DNA of 64,000 nucleotides. Origin: SHXO01 sp964523885. Its GTDB lineage: Bacteria; Pseudomonadota; Gammaproteobacteria; Burkholderiales; SHXO01. The stretch is taken from assembly GCA_964523885.1 (NCBI GenBank), contig CAZFYX010000038.1, forward strand, positions 1 through 64,000, written 5' to 3'. The position numbers and the translations under genes are program-made. Positions 16,901 through 25,919 of the stretch are shown here, in pieces (positions within the stretch are counted from its first letter, which is position 1; each line of letters opens with the position of its first letter). The notes beneath the pieces were generated by a model, which was not told the origin of the DNA, ran no database searches, and was given only the letters and a program-made list of their open reading frames with translations.

Positions 16901-19645
16901 ATGACGAAGGAATCCACCCGGTTGCAGGAAGCGCGCAACGAGAAGACCCCCTGGAAGAAGTGGGGACCGTACCTCAGCGAGCGCCAGTGGGGCACCGTGC
17001 GCGAGGACTACAGCGAGAACGGAGACGCCTGGAACTTCTTCACCCACGACCACGCCCGGTCGCGCGCGTACCGCTGGGGCGAGGACGGCATCGCCGGCAT
17101 ATCCGACGACAAGCAGCGGCTCTGCTTCGCCCTGGCGCTGTGGAACGGCAAGGATCCGATTCTCAAGGAACGGCTGTTCGGGCTGACCAACAGCGAGGGC
17201 AATCATGGCGAGGACGTGAAGGAGTACTACTTCTACCTCGACAGCACGCCCACGCACTCGTACATGAAGTATCTCTACAAGTATCCCCAGGCTGCCTATC
17301 CCTACGGGGATCTGGTGGAAACCAACCGCCGGCGCAGCCGCAGCGAGATGGAGTACGAGCTGCTGGACACCGGCGTCTTCGACGAGGATCGGTACTTCGA
17401 CGTCTTCGTCGAGTACGCCAAGGCGGGTCCCGAGGACATCCTGGTGCGCATCACCGCTGCCAACCGGGGGCCGGAGACCGCCGAGTTGCATCTGCTGCCT
17501 ACGCTCTGGTTCCGCAACGACTGGGCCGACTGGATCGCCGAATCCAACCGGGCTCCGGGGAAGCCGGACCTCCGGCAGATCGCTGCAGCCCCCGGCATGA
17601 GCGCAGTCGCCGCCACCCATTCGCTGCTCGGTGAATTCAGCCTCTTCTGCGAAGGCGACGTGCCGCTGCTCTTCACCGACAACACCACCAACCACGAGCG
17701 CCTGTTCCCGGGACGGCAGCAGAACGAGAGCCGCTACGTCAAGGACGGCATCAACGATTGCGTGGTACAGGGCCGGCAGGACGCGGTCAATCCGGAGCGG
17801 CAGGGTACCAAGGCGGCAGCGCACTACCGAGTGGAGATCGGCGCCGGCAAGGAAGCGGTCATTCGCCTGCGCCTCGTGCGCAAAGGCGCCGAGCAGAAGG
17901 GCGGGCCCTTCGGAAAGCAATTCGACGACGTCTTGGCCGACCGGCTGCGCGAGGCCGACGAGTTCTACCGGTCGGTCATCCCGCCGGCGGTGGGCCCCGA
18001 TGCGGCCAACGTGATGCGCCAGGCGCTCGCCGGCATGCTGTGGAGCAAGCAGTTCTTTTTCTTCGACGGCGACAACTGGCTGGACGAGCACCACTCCAAC
18101 CCGCTGCACTCCGGATTTCGCGCCGCGCGCAACTCCGAGTGGTTCCACATGCTCAACGAGGATGTGATCTCCATGCCGGACAAGTGGGAATACCCCTGGT
18201 ACGCGGCCTGGGACCTGGCCTTCCATACGCTGCCGCTCTCGATCGTCGATCCCGACTTCGCCAAGGATCAGATGAAGCTCATGCTCCAGGGCGTCTACCT
18301 GCACCCCAGCGGCCAGATGCCCGCGTACGAGTGGAACTTCAGCGACGTGAACCCGCCGGTGCACGCCTTCGCGACCCTGTTCCTGCACCGCACCGAGCAG
18401 GCCCTGCGCGGCCAGACCGACCTGGACTTCCTCAGGGCGACCTTCAACAAGCTGCTGATGAACTTCACCTGGTGGGTGAACCGCAAGGACCGCTTCGGCA
18501 AGAACGTCTTCGAGGGCGGCTTCCTCGGCCTCGACAACATCGGCGTCTTCGACCGCAGCGCCCCGCTGCCCACCGGCGGCCACCTCGAGCAGGCCGACGG
18601 CACGGCCTGGATGGCGCTCTTCACCCAGAACATGCTGGAGCTCGCGGTGGAGCTGGCCGCCCACGATCCGATCTACGAGGACATGGTGCTGAAGTTCGTG
18701 GAGCACTTCTACTACATCGCGGCCGGCATGAACCGCACCGGACAGGACGGGATGTGGGACGAGGAGGACGGGTTCTACTACGACCTGCTGCGGCGCCCCG
18801 ATGGCAGCACCACGCGGCTGAAGGTGCGCTCGATGGTCGGGCTCCTGCCGCTGTGCGCGACCACGGTGATCGAGAAGTGGCAGCGGGAGCGCATCCCGCG
18901 CGTGATGACTCATATAACGGAGCGCCTGCGCCGGATACCGGAATTGCAGCGGACCATCCACCCCACGGGGGCGGGACATCTCGGCGTCGCCGATCGCGGG
19001 GTGCTGGCCCTGGTGAACCCGGAGCGCTTGCGCAGGATCCTCAAGCGCATGCTCGACGAGAACGAATTCCTCAGCCCTCACGGCATCCGCGCGCTGTCGA
19101 AGTACCACGAGCAGCACCCCTACGTCCTCGATGTGAACGGCCAGGGGCACCGGGTGGACTATCTGCCGGCGGAGTCGAACACCGGCATGTTCGGCGGCAA
19201 TTCCAACTGGCGCGGTCCGATCTGGATGCCGGTGAACGTGATGATCATCCGGGCGCTGCTCAACTTCTATCTCTACTACGGCGACAGCTTCAAGATCGAA
19301 TGCCCGACCGGGTCGGGCAGGATCATGAACCTGTTCGAGGTGGCCAGGGAGATCTCGGACCGGCTCGCCAGCATCTTCATGCGCGACGACAACGGCCGGC
19401 GGCCGGTCTATGGCGGCACCGAGAAGTTCCAGAATGACCCCCACTGGCGCGACCTGATCCTGTTCTACGAGTACTTCCACGGGGACAACGGCGCGGGGCT
19501 GGGCGCGAGTCACCAGACGGGATGGACCGGCCTGGTGGCGAAGCTGATCCAGCTCTTCGGAATGCTCGATGCGAAGCGGGCGCTCGAGGCGGGGAAGGCC
19601 GCGGGTTTCGCGCAGCCCAGGCAGGCAGCGTCGATGCCGGGATAA
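16901..19645 (+). CDS. GH63-like (MGH1-type) glucosidase
   Basis: A 914-residue protein of the bacterial GH63-related glucosidase family with an (alpha/alpha)6 barrel. The conserved stretch DKWEYPWYAAWDLAFH (catalytic-acid candidate near Asp438), the segment EWNFSDVNPP and the C-terminal GGNSNWRGPIWMPVN are all present. No signal peptide is seen, so it is probably cytoplasmic and acts on alpha-glucosides or oligosaccharides such as those released from glycogen. The ATG at 16901 follows a GGAGG-like site. A second paralog (889 aa) lies at 42049-44718. The FixK/FNR box upstream suggests oxygen-linked control. Exact substrate is unknown. Confidence 0.9.
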   Translation: MTKESTRLQEARNEKTPWKKWGPYLSERQWGTVREDYSENGDAWNFFTHDHARSRAYRWGEDGIAGISDDKQRLCFALALWNGKDPILKERLFGLTNSEGNHGEDVKEYYFYLDSTPTHSYMKYLYKYPQAAYPYGDLVETNRRRSRSEMEYELLDTGVFDEDRYFDVFVEYAKAGPEDILVRITAANRGPETAELHLLPTLWFRNDWADWIAESNRAPGKPDLRQIAAAPGMSAVAATHSLLGEFSLFCEGDVPLLFTDNTTNHERLFPGRQQNESRYVKDGINDCVVQGRQDAVNPERQGTKAAAHYRVEIGAGKEAVIRLRLVRKGAEQKGGPFGKQFDDVLADRLREADEFYRSVIPPAVGPDAANVMRQALAGMLWSKQFFFFDGDNWLDEHHSNPLHSGFRAARNSEWFHMLNEDVISMPDKWEYPWYAAWDLAFHTLPLSIVDPDFAKDQMKLMLQGVYLHPSGQMPAYEWNFSDVNPPVHAFATLFLHRTEQALRGQTDLDFLRATFNKLLMNFTWWVNRKDRFGKNVFEGGFLGLDNIGVFDRSAPLPTGGHLEQADGTAWMALFTQNMLELAVELAAHDPIYEDMVLKFVEHFYYIAAGMNRTGQDGMWDEEDGFYYDLLRRPDGSTTRLKVRSMVGLLPLCATTVIEKWQRERIPRVMTHITERLRRIPELQRTIHPTGAGHLGVADRGVLALVNPERLRRILKRMLDENEFLSPHGIRALSKYHEQHPYVLDVNGQGHRVDYLPAESNTGMFGGNSNWRGPIWMPVNVMIIRALLNFYLYYGDSFKIECPTGSGRIMNLFEVAREISDRLASIFMRDDNGRRPVYGGTEKFQNDPHWRDLILFYEYFHGDNGAGLGASHQTGWTGLVAKLIQLFGMLDAKRALEAGKAAGFAQPRQAASMPG

Positions 19646-19678
19646 GCGGATGCCGCTGCGGGCGGCGCCTGTTGCGGA

Positions 19679-22600
19679 CTACTTCTGCGGCGCGCCGTTC
19701 GCGGGCGGGGTGGCCGGCGTGAGCGAATCGATCAGCTTCTTCGGCAGATCCAGCGTGCGCTGAAAGATCCCGACGAGCTCGCCGGTGACTGCGCGCGGGT
19801 CGAGCGGGATGACGGTCGGATCGCGGATGTCCCCGGTGACCTTCACCGGAATGCTGCTCAACGTCCCGCCGATGATGTAGCCGAACACGGGGATCGCGCG
19901 CACCAGCCGGTCCCAGGTGGTAAACGGCGCCACGAGTACCGTGAGGTTGGTGGTGCGGGTGTCCAGGTTGACCGTTCCGGTCGCTGCCAGCCCGACCGCA
20001 TTGCTGTCGAATGCGGCCTCGTCGACCCGCACGACGCCCTTCTCGATGGTGCCGCGCCAACCCATCTTCTTATAGTCGAACCCCTCGGCCCCGAGGCTGA
20101 CCTTGCCCTTCAGCACCGAGGTGATGCTCTTGATGGAAAGGATGTTGCCGATCAGCGCGAACTTCATGACCTTGCCCTTGCGGGCGCGCAACTGCACCGA
20201 GCCTTCCAGGTTGCGCAGCAGCTCGCTGGTCTTGCCGCGCGTGCGCAGGTCGGCGCGCATGTCGAAGCGGCCGGTGACCAGCACGCGCTGCTCGGTCATG
20301 CACTTCGCCGTTTCCTCGAGCTGCTGGTCCTGCGCCGTGAGCTGCGCTGCGATGGCCGCCCCCTGCGGGTCGAGCTGCAGCTGGAACGGAAACTCGATGC
20401 CGCAAAGCTTGGCCTGGGTGAGGGTCAGATCGATCTTCCCCGGCTGCACCGCGAGCGTGCCCGCGAGCGGCTCGACCCGGTAGCCGCTGTATTCCACGAA
20501 GCCTGCGTGCACGGCGACCTTGCCCTCCAGCGGCAGTGGCCAGATCTCGAGCGCCTCGGGCACCTCCCAGCCGCGCGGCTCCTGCGGCTCCTCGTCGCCG
20601 GCCGGGGGCGCGGTCTTCTTCGGCAGGAGCTCGTCGATCACGACTCCTGGGGTGTCGATCTCGGCATTGATCACCGGGCCCGAAGGCCCCCGGTAGATGT
20701 TCCCGCGCAAGGTCACCTTCTGCTTGGCGTAGGCGAAGGTCGCTTCCTCCACGTACAAGGTCTTGCCGTCTCCGCGCAGGCTGATGCGGTCGATCCACGC
20801 CGGCACGCCGAGCAGCCGGTAAAGGCTGATCTGCTCACCGGTGAGCGTGCCCTCGCCATAGCTGCGGCCGCGCAGGTCGCGGTCGAGCGTGGCGTGGAAG
20901 TCGCCTTGTGTACGGCTGCGGCGTCCGCCGACCGACTTCGCGAACAGGCGGTTCGCGCTGGCGCCCGTGAGCAAGCCCTTGAACCGCACGTCGAGCAGGC
21001 GCCCGCGCATGGTCAGGCCGCTCGTCGCATCGCTCTCCTGGTCCTTGATGTGGAGGCTGCGCAGGTCGAGCATGCCGTCGTTCCAGGCCAGGTCGACCTC
21101 CAGGCTCGCGGCGGCCTCGGGCTGCGCCGTTGCCTGGAGGTCGATGCCCTCCTGCGCGCTCCAGCGCACGCGCTGCGCAGCGAACTGGATCGGCGTCTTC
21201 GGCCGCAGCCGAGGCGGTGCCTCGAAGTGCTCCCACGCCCATGCCACGAAGCGATCGCCGATCTCGCCCTGCGTCGCCGACGCATCCACCTTGCGCGACT
21301 GGGCACGGTAGTCGGCCACTGTGCCCCCGATGCGTGCCTTCGCATCGAGCATGCCCACGCCGAAGGCATCGAATCGCAATGCGCTGGGCGTGATGCGCAC
21401 CGACCCGCCGTCGAGCCGCAGGGGTCCCGGCAGGTCGGTGACCTCGACCTGTAGCTGGTGCGGGCTCAGGGTCACGTCGAAGTCCAGCGTCTCGAGCTTA
21501 TCGACGTTCACGCTCAGATGATTGAGGGTTGCGTCGAGTTGACCAGCCGCCGTGGGGACGCGCTCAAGCTGGCCCGCGAGCGCGGGCTGCGCGCGCAACC
21601 ACGGATACAGCTGGCGCAACGCCAGCGAGGCCGAGCCGCGCCCCGTCTTAATGCGCACCGGTGCCGTGCTCGGCATCTCGATCGTCACTCCGCGAAAGCT
21701 CGATTCGCCCAGCGCCCCGCTCGCGCCGATCACCGAGAACAGCGTCGAAGTCCGGACGATCCGGCCTTCGCGCAGCGTCACGGGCCAGGGAACTTTCGCA
21801 AACATCACCGATGAGTCCGAGCGCGTTACCGAGATGTCGACGCTGAACTGGCCCGCATCCAGCCCGATCTGCAGCGCCCCCGCAGCCCTGCCGCGCGCCG
21901 AGCGCAGCACTTCGCGCAACGGCGCAGGCGTGTCGGGCAGGCTGCGCGCCACCTCGAGTGCCTGGGCCAGATCGAGGTCATAGGCCGTGCCGATATGCAT
22001 CCGCCCGCTGGCCAGTGTGTAGTCGAATGTGCCGTTGGAGACGCGCGTGCCGCCAAGCCGGCCCGCGATCGAGCGTGCGCTGACGGCGCCATCGCGCCAG
22101 GCAACCTCGCCGGCGATGCCCTCGACCTCCCGCTCCAGGTATGGCACCTTCATCGCGCCATCGGCCAGTTTGATGCTCACATCGATCGCGGAGGCGTCCG
22201 CCAGCTCCGCGAGGCTGGTGCCACGCGCGGTCACGCGCAGATCGGTGGCCTGGCCTCCATGGATGCGGCCGACATAGTCGCGCACCAGCGGCTCGTCCGC
22301 GGCCAGGGTGAGGGCCATGCCACGCAGCCGGGTGAGGTCGATGGCCGGCACGTCGATGGTGAGCTCCGCTGCCGGCTGGGAGGCGGGATCGAAGCGCACG
22401 CGCGCCGCTCCCAACGGGAGCACTTCTCCGAGCCGCAGCGTCTTCAGGTTCACCTCGAAACGTCGCCCCGCCAGCGTGGCGCTGGCTTCCGCCCGCCCGC
22501 CATGGATCCCGAAGCGCGTGCCGTTGCGCTCAATGCTTGCTGCGGGCACGTCGAGGACGATCTCCACGTCCAGGTTGGTGCGACCGTCCGTGGAGAGCTT

Positions 22601-23389
22601 GGCGCTGGCGCTGCCGGTAGGCACCAGCAACCTGGCAACCGTGGAGGGCACGAAGTCGTCGATCAGACCCTGCGGCTTGAATCCGACAGCGTCGATCTGG
22701 ACCTCAGCGGAAAGGTCGGAATAGTTCAGATGTGCTCGGGTCTTCAGGCCGTCCCAGGTGTCGCTGCTCGAACTGGCGGACAGGTCCACGCCGCTGCGGT
22801 CGAAGCCCACTTCGGCGTTGAACTGCACCCGTTCGATGTTGCGCGGGCCCGGAATGTCCGCGTCGATGCTGCCCTCCTGCACCTTGACCGTGAGGTCGGA
22901 GGCGAAGCGCTGCAGTACCGGGACGACCGGCTCGAGCGCACGGCGGTAAGCGGCGATGGGATCGAGGGGTTCGGTGGATGCGCTCTCGCCGGACGCCGGC
23001 ACCTTCACCTTGACCACCGGGCGCACGATCAGCAGCTCCTGCAGTTCCACGCGTCCGGCGAACAGCGGCACGAGCCGGAGCGCGACCTCGAGCTCCTCGA
23101 CGGTACCGTCGACCACGTCGGGGATGTGGATGTGGGCCTTGCGCATCACCCCGTGCGGCGCGGGGAGCAGATGGACTTCCAGTTCGTCCCATTCCAGCTG
23201 GCCATGCGCCGCCTCGGACAGCTTCTGCTCGAGTCTGGCCTGCACTGCAGGCAGATCGAGCAGGGCAGGTCCGGCCACTGCCGCGATGACGGCGAGCGCG
23301 ACCAGGCTCAGGACCGAAAAGGCGATCCAGCGCAGCAGCCGGTATCGGCGCGCGGTGGCGGTTCCCTGCGCTTGCGAGGAGTGGCGCAC
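19679..23389 (-). CDS. AsmA-like / YhdP-type envelope protein
   Basis: A 1236-residue protein with one N-terminal transmembrane anchor (residues about 22-45) and a very long periplasmic region of repeating beta-strand segments. The C-terminal AsmA-like domain contains RTRGKTSELLRNLEGSVQLRARKGKV. The architecture matches AsmA/YhdP/TamB-like proteins, which form bridge-like structures that move phospholipids from inner to outer membrane. The GTG start at 23389 is used; the ribosome binding site is weak. It converges on the glucosidase with 33 bases between the stops. It stands alone, with no envelope operon around it. Confidence 0.85.
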   Translation of the reverse strand: MRHSSQAQGTATARRYRLLRWIAFSVLSLVALAVIAAVAGPALLDLPAVQARLEQKLSEAAHGQLEWDELEVHLLPAPHGVMRKAHIHIPDVVDGTVEELEVALRLVPLFAGRVELQELLIVRPVVKVKVPASGESASTEPLDPIAAYRRALEPVVPVLQRFASDLTVKVQEGSIDADIPGPRNIERVQFNAEVGFDRSGVDLSASSSSDTWDGLKTRAHLNYSDLSAEVQIDAVGFKPQGLIDDFVPSTVARLLVPTGSASAKLSTDGRTNLDVEIVLDVPAASIERNGTRFGIHGGRAEASATLAGRRFEVNLKTLRLGEVLPLGAARVRFDPASQPAAELTIDVPAIDLTRLRGMALTLAADEPLVRDYVGRIHGGQATDLRVTARGTSLAELADASAIDVSIKLADGAMKVPYLEREVEGIAGEVAWRDGAVSARSIAGRLGGTRVSNGTFDYTLASGRMHIGTAYDLDLAQALEVARSLPDTPAPLREVLRSARGRAAGALQIGLDAGQFSVDISVTRSDSSVMFAKVPWPVTLREGRIVRTSTLFSVIGASGALGESSFRGVTIEMPSTAPVRIKTGRGSASLALRQLYPWLRAQPALAGQLERVPTAAGQLDATLNHLSVNVDKLETLDFDVTLSPHQLQVEVTDLPGPLRLDGGSVRITPSALRFDAFGVGMLDAKARIGGTVADYRAQSRKVDASATQGEIGDRFVAWAWEHFEAPPRLRPKTPIQFAAQRVRWSAQEGIDLQATAQPEAAASLEVDLAWNDGMLDLRSLHIKDQESDATSGLTMRGRLLDVRFKGLLTGASANRLFAKSVGGRRSRTQGDFHATLDRDLRGRSYGEGTLTGEQISLYRLLGVPAWIDRISLRGDGKTLYVEEATFAYAKQKVTLRGNIYRGPSGPVINAEIDTPGVVIDELLPKKTAPPAGDEEPQEPRGWEVPEALEIWPLPLEGKVAVHAGFVEYSGYRVEPLAGTLAVQPGKIDLTLTQAKLCGIEFPFQLQLDPQGAAIAAQLTAQDQQLEETAKCMTEQRVLVTGRFDMRADLRTRGKTSELLRNLEGSVQLRARKGKVMKFALIGNILSIKSITSVLKGKVSLGAEGFDYKKMGWRGTIEKGVVRVDEAAFDSNAVGLAATGTVNLDTRTTNLTVLVAPFTTWDRLVRAIPVFGYIIGGTLSSIPVKVTGDIRDPTVIPLDPRAVTGELVGIFQRTLDLPKKLIDSLTPATPPANGAPQK

Positions 23390-23707
23390 GTCAGCCCATC
23401 AGGAATCTGGCTGCCCGGCCCTCACTGCAGCGAGGCAGGGAGCGGTGGACGGGGCATCCCACACCAATTGTCAACAGCATGAACGGATCAACGCGTCAGG
23501 CCAGTGCGCAGCGATTTGCCCGAGCGTGCGACGCCAGGGTGCCGCACCGGTGCACATGCAGCGCGATGCAGCCATTGCGAGGTTCCCATTCTAGCGCCGG
23601 GGGCGGCGGCGGCGCGCCCCTCCAGGATGACTCCGTCAGGTGTCCGGCCTGGCAGATGGCAGCGGGTCGACCGGCAGTTGAGCGAACCCGCCACGGAAGC
23701 CGGCGCC
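23390..23707. other. Intergenic region without recognisable gene
   Basis: About 318 bases between the AsmA-like gene and the AraC regulator on the same strand. Only short unsupported open frames are present. No tRNA, strong terminator, FixK/FNR box or repeat is visible; it presumably holds the promoter of the AsmA-like gene. Confidence 0.4.
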
Positions 23708-24691
23708 TCAACCTGGCTTCCGTCGCAGCGTATCGGACGGCAGCTCGCCGAAGCACTCCCTGTAGGCGCGGGAGAACTCACCGAAGTGCCAGAAGCCCCA
23801 CTTGAGTGCCTCGGCAGAGACAGTGGTTGATCCCTGGGTACCCGCGAGCAGCGCCTGACGCACCCGGTGCAGCCTCAGCCGCATGAGATAGGCGATGGGC
23901 GTCAAGCCCATGATCTCCTTGAACGCGTGTTCCAGCGTTCGCTCGCTCACGCAGGCGGCTCTGCACAGGTCGCTCACGTAGAGCGGATCGTCGGTGTGCG
24001 ACAGGGCGTAGTCCTCGGCGGTCTTGACGATGAGACTGTGGGCCTGCCGCGTGCGGTAACTGCGGTCGGCCTCGAGATCGTTGGCCACCCGCAGCGTCGC
24101 GAGGAGTGTTTCGAGCAATTCGACCTGGGCCGCGACCCGTTCGCTTCTGCGCTGATTGAACAGATCGGGCTGGCGGGCGGCGGTGTTCACCAGTCGCTTT
24201 CCCCAATCGAACAGCCCGCGAACCTTGTCTGTGTCTGCCTGCAGCACCTCCACGCCGTGCGGCATGCGGAACTCGCTCTCGCGCTGACGGGCGGCGAGAT
24301 GGGCGCTGACCTCATGCGGTGGGAGCAGGAATGTGACGCTCTCCCAGCCGGCGCCTGCGACGAACCTCGCCTCCGACCCGGGCTCGGCGACGACAATCAG
24401 ATCGGGGCGGATCGGCAAACCGTTCACCGTCCCTTCCGCCCGGGGGCCGAACGTGACGTAGGCAAGCAGGCGCTTGCGGACGCTCGTGCGCGTCCGTATG
24501 CGCAGGTTGGTGGAATGGAAGGCGACCACCGCCGACTCCAGGCGGACGATCACTCGCAACGCCCGCAGCGGTGTCGACTGGAGCTGCATCACATCCTGGT
24601 CGATCAGCTCGATGCCTGCGCGGGCGGCGATGGGGTCCGTGATCTCGACGATGCTGACAGCAGGTTGGCCGGTGGTGACCGCCATGTTCAC
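23708..24691 (-). CDS. AraC-family transcriptional regulator
   Basis: A 327-residue regulator with an N-terminal sensor domain (cupin-like, residues about 1-200) and a C-terminal AraC/XylS double helix-turn-helix. The latter contains VSDLCRAACVSERTLEHAFKEIMGLTPIAYLMRLRLHRVRQAL and the second helix region ending WHFGEFSRAYRECFGELPSDTLRR. It is divergent from the MBL hydrolase/sulfatase genes across a 195-base gap, so it is the likely local regulator of that set. Start is GTG at 24691 or ATG at 24685. The inducer is unknown, possibly the sulfate ester or its product. Confidence 0.9.
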   Translation of the reverse strand: MNMAVTTGQPAVSIVEITDPIAARAGIELIDQDVMQLQSTPLRALRVIVRLESAVVAFHSTNLRIRTRTSVRKRLLAYVTFGPRAEGTVNGLPIRPDLIVVAEPGSEARFVAGAGWESVTFLLPPHEVSAHLAARQRESEFRMPHGVEVLQADTDKVRGLFDWGKRLVNTAARQPDLFNQRRSERVAAQVELLETLLATLRVANDLEADRSYRTRQAHSLIVKTAEDYALSHTDDPLYVSDLCRAACVSERTLEHAFKEIMGLTPIAYLMRLRLHRVRQALLAGTQGSTTVSAEALKWGFWHFGEFSRAYRECFGELPSDTLRRKPG

Positions 24692-24886
24692 TTTCTGCGG
24701 ATTTCCGATAGACGGCTCTGATTGATGGCCGGAAGATTCATCCAGGAAGGAAGTTTAGCAGCAGCGCGACCGGCGCCGATCCGGAGCCTGCTTGGTCCGC
24801 GTCTTCCATCCAGCGCACCCCTATGCATCGTGAGCGTTGGGCCATGGGCTCCGGGTGGCCCGCACCCTCCATCTGGTGGATCCCGA

Positions 24887-25864
24887 ATGAAGCTGCAGCA
24901 AGTGAGCGACAGCTGCTTCGCGTGCTGGAACGAGAGAAACCGCATGTGCGGCGCGAACTCGGGACTGATCAATCGAGGTGGCGGCGTGATCATCGACACG
25001 CAGCCGGACTTGCACCACGCGCGGCGCATGATGGAGTCGTTCGCACGGGTCTGGCAGGAAAGGCCCAGGCGGGTGATCAACACGAATGAAGATGCAGATC
25101 ACGTCTGGGGCAACCAGCTCTTCGAGGGCGCCGAGTTCATCGCGCACCGGACCGTGCCCGATCGGATCAGGCAGGTCGCCGATCCGGAGCAGAGCCGGCA
25201 GCTGGTTGAACGGGCAGATCACTGGCTTCCCCGGTTGCTGCTCAAGGTCTTCCACCCCGGTGCACTGGCAGTTGCCCGGCAGTTGAAGCAGCGCTACGAC
25301 TTTGAAGGGATTGAACTGGTGCAGCCCACGACCCTGTTCGACGAGCAGCACGTCCTGGATCTTGCCGGTACGGAAGTTCGACTGATGCACGTGGGCCCAT
25401 GCCACCAGCTGGGTGACACGATCGTTCATGTGCCGAAGGAACGGGTCGTGTTTGCGGGCGATGTCGTCTTCAGCGGATGCACCCCCATGGGCTGGGCCGG
25501 AACCTACCAGAAATGGCTCAGCGCCCTCGATCTCATCATCTGGCTCGACCCGGAAGTCATCGTTCCCGGACACGGACCGGTCTGCGGAATCGAGGCTGCG
25601 ATGGAGATGCAGGCGTACCTCGAGTACGTGCGCGAGGAATCGGATCGGTTCTTCGAGCAGGGGCTGACCGCACCGGAGGCATGCATGCGAATCGATCTTG
25701 GACCGTATGCGCAGTGGCGAGGTGCCGCACGCCTTTACCTGAACGTCGAGCGGGCCTACCGGGAGCGCCGCGGCGAGCCACCAGATTCGCCCTGGGATCC
25801 GGCCGGTACCTTCGATGCTGTCTACAGGCTGGCGAAGGCGAGGGGGATCGATGTCGAGTTCTGA
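24887..25864 (+). CDS. MBL-fold metallo-hydrolase with altered metal motif
   Basis: A 325-residue metallo-beta-lactamase-fold protein. The usual first motif HxHxDH reads NTNEDADH, so both histidines of HxH are replaced while Asp-His remain. Later elements are GPCHQLGD, FAGDVVF and PGHGPVCG, which carry the remaining metal-ligand positions. The ATG at 24887 follows GGTGGA; a frame extending upstream lacks support. It is 55 bases before the sulfatase and likely cotranscribed. It could process a product of the sulfatase or act as an independent hydrolase. The changed motif suggests a different metal site rather than an inactive protein, because the later motifs are conserved. Confidence 0.85.
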   Translation: MKLQQVSDSCFACWNERNRMCGANSGLINRGGGVIIDTQPDLHHARRMMESFARVWQERPRRVINTNEDADHVWGNQLFEGAEFIAHRTVPDRIRQVADPEQSRQLVERADHWLPRLLLKVFHPGALAVARQLKQRYDFEGIELVQPTTLFDEQHVLDLAGTEVRLMHVGPCHQLGDTIVHVPKERVVFAGDVVFSGCTPMGWAGTYQKWLSALDLIIWLDPEVIVPGHGPVCGIEAAMEMQAYLEYVREESDRFFEQGLTAPEACMRIDLGPYAQWRGAARLYLNVERAYRERRGEPPDSPWDPAGTFDAVYRLAKARGIDVEF

Positions 25865-25919
25865 GCGGGCCGATCCGAAGATCAGTCCAGGAAACGCTGC
25901 ATCACCTGTGGGACGACAC

